A DNA stretch of 8,516 bases, taken from assembly GCA_002393195.1 (NCBI GenBank), contig DGIK01000219.1, positions 26,595-35,110 of the forward strand. Reading direction: 5' to 3'. Shown piece by piece: positions 5,672-8,516 of this stretch; the stretch's first letter is position 1; every line of letters starts with the position of its first letter. The notes below the pieces were generated by a model. That model was not told the DNA's origin. It worked only from the letters and a program-made list of their open reading frames with translations, and did no database searches. Source of the stretch: Bacteroidales bacterium UBA3824. Lineage in GTDB: Bacteria > Bacteroidota > Bacteroidia > Bacteroidales > UBA3824. The position numbers and the translations under genes are program-made.

Positions 5672-6826
5672 ATGAAAATATCATACATCGATACATCGGA
5701 CGGTAAAATCAAGATTTACAATTCCGAGGGTTATCTCGCCAAGGTGCTCGACGGCGTGGAGGGTCGCTATTGCGGACACGGCGACGACTTTGTGCTTGTG
5801 GAATTGGACGATTGCTACAAGACACTTACCTGCGACGGCGAGGTGCTAAGTTCTTTCAACAAACACGATTGCAGGCTTTCGTCGGTCTGCGACGACAATA
5901 TTATAATGTGTGAGGACGGCCATTTTGTGTATTATGACCAATTTGGCAAGCATCGCCGTCATATCGAGATGCACGAGGCGGTCAAGGAGAGCGAATCGCG
6001 GCGCAAGTGGGCGCATTATGGCGAGACATTCATCACCATCTTGATTGTGCTAAACGCCCTTGCTGCCGGCGCGATGACTTACCTCGCCGACGATTCTACG
6101 ATGGAGCACGCCCTCAATGTATTCTGCGATGTTAGCATTGTCATCTTTATAATTGAAATCCTGATACGCATCTTCTGCGGAAAGTCTGTGAAAGAATTTT
6201 TCAAGGGCGAGGACGCGGGCTGGAATTGGTTTGACCTCATTGTTACCGTGGTGTCGTCGTTGAGTTTCTTCACCGGCATCGAGGGCGTAGTGGGCGCACG
6301 TGCGATAAGGATATTGCGCGAATTGAGGCTGCTGCGCGTGGTATCGGGGTCGTCGAATATGAAGCGAATCTTCCACGCACTGATATACTCGCTGCCGCAG
6401 ATTTCGTGGGCAAGTTTGTTTTTTGTACTCCTTTATTATATATATGGCATCATCGGCGTGGAGATGTTTGGAGCGTTCAGCGAAAGTTTTGAAACCCTCC
6501 ACCGCTCCTTCCTTACGTTGCTGCAATTGATGACCTTCGACGACTGGACGGCTATTACCACAAACTTGATGGAGCATAGTCCGTTGGCGTGGATTTATAT
6601 AGTTTCGTTCTTGATATTGGCGGCGTATATACTTGCTAATCTGATAGTTGGTATCGTGGTTGACGCGCTCAACGAAGTGCGTGAACAGGAGGAAATAGAG
6701 CACAGCGACATCGAGCGCGAGTTTTCTAAGCTCGAAGAACAGATGGCTTCGGTGAAGCGTCTCCTCAAAAAATCCGCCGAAAAAGATGAGGCAAAAAAGC
6801 CCTCATCCGACGAAACCAAATGTTAA
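5672..6826 (+). CDS. Single-domain voltage-gated cation channel with N-terminal repeat domain and TFDDW filter
   Basis: The 384-residue protein is a subunit of a tetrameric ion channel of the bacterial voltage-gated (NaChBac/NavAb-like, ion transport PF00520) type. Residues 10-100 form a soluble domain of 36-residue repeats. S1 is about 118-138 (N128), S2 about 147-169 (F159, E162, R166), S3 about 184-200 (D188 in W-N-W-F-D), and S4 about 206-223. S4 has arginines at 210, 213, 216, 219 and 222, exactly every third residue, so the voltage sensor is complete. S5 is about 235-263, the pore helix about 274-287, the filter T288-F-D-D-W292, and S6 about 304-331. A heptad coiled coil (I347, F351, L354, M358, V361, L365) follows. 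The filter suggests calcium permeability. The frame opens further upstream at 5561, but the ATG at 5672 fits the promoter. Confidence 0.88.
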   Translation: MKISYIDTSDGKIKIYNSEGYLAKVLDGVEGRYCGHGDDFVLVELDDCYKTLTCDGEVLSSFNKHDCRLSSVCDDNIIMCEDGHFVYYDQFGKHRRHIEMHEAVKESESRRKWAHYGETFITILIVLNALAAGAMTYLADDSTMEHALNVFCDVSIVIFIIEILIRIFCGKSVKEFFKGEDAGWNWFDLIVTVVSSLSFFTGIEGVVGARAIRILRELRLLRVVSGSSNMKRIFHALIYSLPQISWASLFFVLLYYIYGIIGVEMFGAFSESFETLHRSFLTLLQLMTFDDWTAITTNLMEHSPLAWIYIVSFLILAAYILANLIVGIVVDALNEVREQEEIEHSDIEREFSKLEEQMASVKRLLKKSAEKDEAKKPSSDETKC

Positions 6827-6862
6827 AATCTGCGGAAATTGACGTTAAAATCAGCAAAAATT

Positions 6863-6930
6863 TCGTTACCTATCAAAAACTTAACATTGAGCAAAATCAG
6901 TTAGCAAAAAATAGGTGACGATTTTTTTTT
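6863..6930 (+). terminator. Terminator-like long hairpin and T run after the channel gene
   Basis: TCGTTACCTAT (6863-6873) pairs with ATAGGTGACGA (6911-6921), giving 11 pairs with one G-T wobble, followed immediately by nine T (6922-6930). The 37-base interior can itself fold weakly (TTAAC..TGA at 6881-6890 with TCAGTTAG at 6897-6904). The inner loop is longer than in a textbook factor-independent terminator. It lies 36 bases after the channel stop and upstream of the predicted nrdD promoter, so it most likely ends the channel transcript. Confidence 0.5.
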
Positions 6931-7023
6931 GCCCAAACTTTAAGACTATCAGCACGAAATAAAAGTTATCAACAAAAAAACGGTCTTTGTAACTTATACT
7001 TGAAAAAAAATTGATTTAAAGTG

Positions 7024-7052
7024 TTGGTTTCCAAAAATTTTGTTTTACTTTG
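7024..7052 (+). promoter_or_regulatory. Candidate promoter of nrdD
   Basis: TTG (7024-7026), an 18-base spacer, and TTACTTTG (7045-7052) match the Bacteroidota pattern with one mismatch (T for A at the second base of the -7 element). The ATG at 7100 is 47 bases further on. No convincing NrdR box or FNR-type palindrome was seen around it. Confidence 0.45.
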
Positions 7053-7099
7053 TAAATGCAAACCTAACCATTTAACGTCATTTTTTAAGAGTAGAAAAT

Positions 7100-8516
7100 A
7101 TGGAACAGCAAATCGAGTTGACCACATCAAAAGTCAGGGAGACAGGTATGATACAGACCGTAATCAAGCGCGACGGCAGGGTCGTCGGCTTCAACGAGGA
7201 GAAGATTGCCGCAGCCATCCGCAAGGCAATGCTTCAAACTGAACTCGGCGAGGACGAGAAGCTCATCGCCAAGATATGCGACCGCATCGCCTACAACGGC
7301 AAGAAGCAGATGACCGTTGAGGAGATTCAGGACGCTGTGGAGAAGGAGTTGATGAAGAGCCCGCGCAAGGAAGTGGCGCGCGCCTACATCTCGTACCGCG
7401 ACAAGAGGTCCATCGCTCGTCAGGCGAAGACCAAGAATGTCTTCATGGAAATCATCGAGGCCAAGAGCAACGACGTAACCCGCGAAAACGCCAACATGAA
7501 CGCCGACACCCCGGCGGGCATGATGATGAAATTCGCGAGTGAGACCACCAAGCCGTTTGTTGACGACTACCTCCTCTCTCCCGAGGTGCGCGAGGCTGTC
7601 AAGAAGGGCTACATCCACATCCACGACAAAGACTACTATCCCACCAAGAGCCTTACGTGCGTACAGCACCCGCTCGACAAGATATTGAAATATGGTTTTA
7701 GCGCAGGACACGGCGAGAGCCGCCCCGCCAAGCGCATCGAGACCGCAAGCATTCTCGGCTGCATCTCGATGGAGACTGCACAGAATGAAATGCACGGCGG
7801 TCAGGCTATTCCGGCGTTTGACTTCTACCTCGCGCCCTTCGTGAGGTCGTCGTTCATCGAGGAAGTCAAGGTATTGGAAAACCTCAACGGCGAGGATTAT
7901 TCCGCTCTGTACGATGCCAAGATAGACGACTTCATCTCCCGTCCGCTCGACGGGTTGACGGGTACTGAGCGTATGCTCCAGCACGCCATCAACCGCACCG
8001 TCAACCGCGTGCACCAGTCGATGGAGGCGTTCATCCATAATATGAACACCATCCACAGCCGTGGTGGCAATCAGGTGGTATTCTCCTCAATCAACTATGG
8101 CACAGATACTTCCGCAGAAGGTCGTTGCATCATCCGCGAACTTTTGGTAAGCACATACGAAGGCGTAGGCAACGGCTCCACCGCCATATTCCCCATCCAA
8201 ATATGGAAGAAAAAACGCGGCGTCAACTATCTGCCCGGCGACCCCAACTACGACCTCTACCAGATGGCTTGCAAGGTGACTGCCAAGAGGTTTTTCCCGA
8301 ATTACCTCAATCTCGACGCTTCCTACAATCATCACGAGAAGTGGACTCCCGACGATCCCAAGCGTTACGAATACGAAGTGGCAACTATGGGCTGCCGCAC
8401 ACGCGTATTTGAAAACCGTTATGGCAAAAAGACTTCCATCGGCCGTGGCAATCTCTCGTTTACGTCCATCAACATCGTCCGCATGGCGATAGAGTGCATG
8501 GGCATCGAGGACAAGG
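7100..8516 (+). CDS. nrdD: Anaerobic ribonucleoside-triphosphate reductase (class III), 5' part
   Basis: NrdD makes deoxyribonucleotides from ribonucleoside triphosphates without oxygen, using a glycyl radical installed by the partner NrdG. The window holds 472 codons from the start and is cut by its right edge, so the C-terminal zinc site and glycyl-radical motif are not visible. An ATP-cone allosteric domain spans about 20-105 (V-I-K-R-D-G-R-V-V-x-F-N at 21-32). The catalytic barrel follows, with H-I-H-D-K-D-Y-Y at 173-180, C187 in S-L-T-C-V-Q-H, N-T-I-H-S-R-G-G-N-Q at 316-325, and C432 in M-G-C-R-T-R, the expected thiyl-radical cysteine. G-R-G-N-L-S-F-T-S-I-N is at 448-458. The ATG at 7100 follows an A-rich leader, with an in-frame stop at 7073. 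A second ATG at 7148 would still keep the ATP cone. nrdG is expected downstream. Confidence 0.95.
   Translation, partial: MEQQIELTTSKVRETGMIQTVIKRDGRVVGFNEEKIAAAIRKAMLQTELGEDEKLIAKICDRIAYNGKKQMTVEEIQDAVEKELMKSPRKEVARAYISYRDKRSIARQAKTKNVFMEIIEAKSNDVTRENANMNADTPAGMMMKFASETTKPFVDDYLLSPEVREAVKKGYIHIHDKDYYPTKSLTCVQHPLDKILKYGFSAGHGESRPAKRIETASILGCISMETAQNEMHGGQAIPAFDFYLAPFVRSSFIEEVKVLENLNGEDYSALYDAKIDDFISRPLDGLTGTERMLQHAINRTVNRVHQSMEAFIHNMNTIHSRGGNQVVFSSINYGTDTSAEGRCIIRELLVSTYEGVGNGSTAIFPIQIWKKKRGVNYLPGDPNYDLYQMACKVTAKRFFPNYLNLDASYNHHEKWTPDDPKRYEYEVATMGCRTRVFENRYGKKTSIGRGNLSFTSINIVRMAIECMGIEDK

Noticed and set aside
6822..6855. Imperfect direct repeat GTTAAAATCtGC / GTTAAAATCaGC
   Set aside because: It comprises only two copies, one overlapping the channel stop codon, in AT-rich sequence. 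There is no array or spacing pattern, so it is not a CRISPR or iteron.
7053..7099. NrdR or FNR binding site before nrdD
   Set aside because: No paired NrdR-like boxes and no TTGAT-N4-ATCAA palindrome could be found by eye.
7127..8056. 309-codon open frame on the minus strand
   Set aside because: It is antisense to nrdD, whose protein is strongly conserved across the whole stretch. The long open frame is a by-product of nrdD codon use.

Overview
The window looks like chromosomal DNA of an anaerobic member of the Bacteroidales (phylum Bacteroidota). Four things point there. The promoters fit the Bacteroidota pattern (TTG about 17-18 bases upstream of TAnnTTTG) rather than the -35/-10 pattern of E. 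coli. Start codons follow A-rich leaders with no clear Shine-Dalgarno sequence. The gene set includes a DUF1573 secreted protein, small outer-membrane barrels ending their signal peptides in A-Q, and a lipoprotein PhoA-type phosphatase. Finally, there is a class III (oxygen-sensitive) ribonucleotide reductase. Genus cannot be set from this alone. No RNA gene, insertion sequence, phage gene or CRISPR array was seen.

Layout. Bases 137-2951 on the minus strand hold a YibE/F-family membrane protein and, upstream of it, an alkaline phosphatase lipoprotein. They are separated by a 175-base gap filled with small hairpins and a 17-bp perfect inverted repeat. From 3130 to 4033 on the plus strand, a DUF1573 protein is followed one base later by a small predicted outer-membrane barrel protein. 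From 5489 down to 4030 on the minus strand, an aldo/keto reductase is followed by another outer-membrane barrel gene, whose stop codon overlaps the stop of the plus-strand barrel gene by four bases. From 5672 to 6826 on the plus strand is a single-domain six-helix voltage-gated cation channel. After a terminator-like hairpin, nrdD (anaerobic ribonucleoside-triphosphate reductase) begins at 7100 and runs off the window. No gene-free stretch exceeds 300 bases; the longest is 6827-7099.

The genes do not form one obvious pathway. The reading is a set of neighbouring housekeeping and envelope units: phosphate scavenging in the periplasm, carbonyl reduction in the cytosol, two outer-membrane proteins, ion permeation, and anaerobic dNTP synthesis. 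The most unusual element is the channel. It combines a complete five-arginine voltage sensor, a T-F-D-D-W selectivity-filter sequence that resembles calcium-selective rather than sodium-selective bacterial filters, a C-terminal coiled coil, and a soluble N-terminal domain built from gapless 36-residue repeats. The repeat-domain fusion and the native DDW filter are the best leads for something not previously described.
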